Positions 63,029 through 64,000 of a stretch of DNA of 64,000 bases are shown one piece after another (the stretch's first letter is position 1; every line of letters begins with the position of its first letter). Source of the DNA: Emiliania huxleyi CCMP1516 (lineage: Eukaryota; Haptophyta; Isochrysidales; Noelaerhabdaceae); contig NW_005196756.1 of NCBI RefSeq assembly GCF_000372725.1, positions 591,783-655,782 on the forward strand, given 5' to 3'. The notes under the pieces were generated by a model that saw only the letters and a program-made list of their open reading frames with translations, did no database searches and was not told the origin of the DNA. The translations under genes and the position numbers were made by a program.

Positions 63029-63775
63029 TCACGCGCGCTCGAGACGTGCAGACAGGGTTGCCAGGTGAGAGCGAATGGCGCGGTTCACGCCTCGCACAAC
63101 AGAGAGAGAGATGCGCTCTGCATGGTGGGACATAAAAGAAAGCGAGTACTTGGGCGAGTAGGCCGTGCGGTCGACGCTGCCGCGCGCGGCTTTGCGCGCG
63201 AGGCGGCGCAGCTTGAGAACGGCGGTGGGCGAGAAGCCGCCGCCTGAACGTCTCGTGGAGCAGCAGGTTGAAGTTGTTGCGCTTGACAAAGATCGCGTCG
63301 TGGTAGAAACCGCGATGCGCCTTGACGTAGCCGTGGCCGTTCTTGTGGTCGAAGGGTTGGCCGGGCTGCCCGCGCGCCTTGCAGCCCATGTTTAGGCGGC
63401 GGGCCTTCTCTTCGGTGTTGCCGAAGGCGTAGGAGTGGCCAACGGAGGCGGGCGTGCCGCCGCTCGAGGCGTTGCCAACGCCCGCCGAGGAGGTCTTGAG
63501 GAGGGGCGTCCAGAGCTTGACTTCATTCACCTCATCGCATCCTCCCGGGCCAGCGTGGGGTTCCGCGAGGTCGACCTTGTACCCCTCGTTGTACTGCCGG
63601 GTGAGCTCTGGTTTCTCCTTGTCACCGTGCACGACCGGCGCGTTGGCCGGGGCGCGCATCGCGTCCGCCCAGGCGGCGAAGACGACGTCGTGGGGCCGCC
63701 GGTGGTGGGCCTTGTTGTAAAGGTAGTCGCCGAATTGTTTGTATTTTGCGGCTCTACAGTCCTGAGAAAAATCGG
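63029..63775 (-). CDS. Unknown conserved-looking protein, 3' part only
   Basis: Entering from the right edge, a minus-strand exon beginning after CAG near 63768 reads FGDYLYNKAHHRRPHDVVFA, VVHGDKEKPELTRQYNEGYK, then HGYVKAHRGFYHDAIFVKRN and NFNLLLHETF. It continues in a neighbouring frame as FSPTAVLKLRRLARKAARGS, KYSLSFMSHHAERISLSVVR and LATLSARLERA-stop at 63029. I cannot name the family. The composition is natural and many residues look structured. The 5' end is outside the window. Confidence 0.5.
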
Positions 63776-64000
63776 GTTAAAAATTGGCGGGCAAAAAGAG
63801 CCGACCATGTACCAGGGCGCTTGGCGGGGGGTTTTAGCAATTGGGAAATTCAGGTGAGCAAAATAGCTGGGCATCTTGCCGATTTTGTTGATTTTGGCGC
63901 AGTGCCCAGGACTACCACAATCCACAACAGGCCTATGGCTCAGAGAAGAGCCCGACCGAAATGCAACGACAAACACATCAGAGTACAGAGAGAATTTTAC

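Overview
The window looks like nuclear DNA of a GC-rich unicellular alga. The best guess is a haptophyte (Emiliania, Chrysochromulina or Prymnesium type). A pelagophyte, or less likely a dinoflagellate, cannot be excluded. The reasons are: eukaryotic genes on both strands with many short introns; Pro/Ser-rich surface proteins; ankyrin, AP2 and RING proteins of algal type; a TTAGGG-type telomeric tract; and many introns made of dispersed or short tandem repeats. Splice donors are often GC, and sometimes GA, with AG|G acceptors. A 100-base N run at 7798-7897 is a scaffold gap.

Layout: 1-7344, (+) 5'-partial membrane-anchored surface protein with DSWD/ESWGI modules and Pro-rich linkers. 8115-9607, broken RPT4 proteasome ATPase with a hAT-like element between its last codon and stop. 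9992-13844, (-) ankyrin-RING gene meeting (+) UBA-like and Pro-rich coding sequence head-on. 14960-15810, (-) Tudor-like gene. 16483-17763, intronless aspartyl protease. 18142-19701, (+) ankyrin gene. 19913-22722, two (-) genes (cupin; secreted unknown). 23931-24368, F-box-like. 24966-27838, metallophosphoesterase with repeat-built introns. 27893-30392, a TA-flanked MITE and a large foldback element. 31361-32915, (-) glycosyltransferase and a small (+) ORF. 34512-39458, OSCA/TMEM63 channel. 40002-49195, a transcription/chromatin block: MBD-PHD-AP2 protein, a (-) nuclear-type protein, and a protein of about 1,890 residues joining zinc knuckle, CXXC, homeodomain, three AP2, CW, PHD-like, a fourth AP2 and SAM. 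50067-52060, ParA-like ATPase and a TAF10 piece. 52412-53292, nested MITEs. 53527-56781, (-) glycerol-3-phosphate dehydrogenase. 58133-59641, (-) ankyrin-TM-RING. 60512-62309, (-) CDF metal transporter. 63029-63775, (-) partial unknown gene.

The genes do not form one pathway. What ties the window together is intron structure. At least twelve introns are flanked by direct copies of exon sequence, usually 69-73 bases apart. They are filled with 10-11 bp repeats, dispersed introner-like repeats, or in one case telomeric repeats. This looks like recent intron birth by tandem duplication or break repair, and is the most novel signal here. Next are the giant CpG/chromatin reader, a recurrent A-rich plus GGGATGGG motif after gene ends, and several transposon insertions. 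Single-base frame breaks in several otherwise conserved genes suggest either assembly indels or pseudogenes, so exact models need transcripts.
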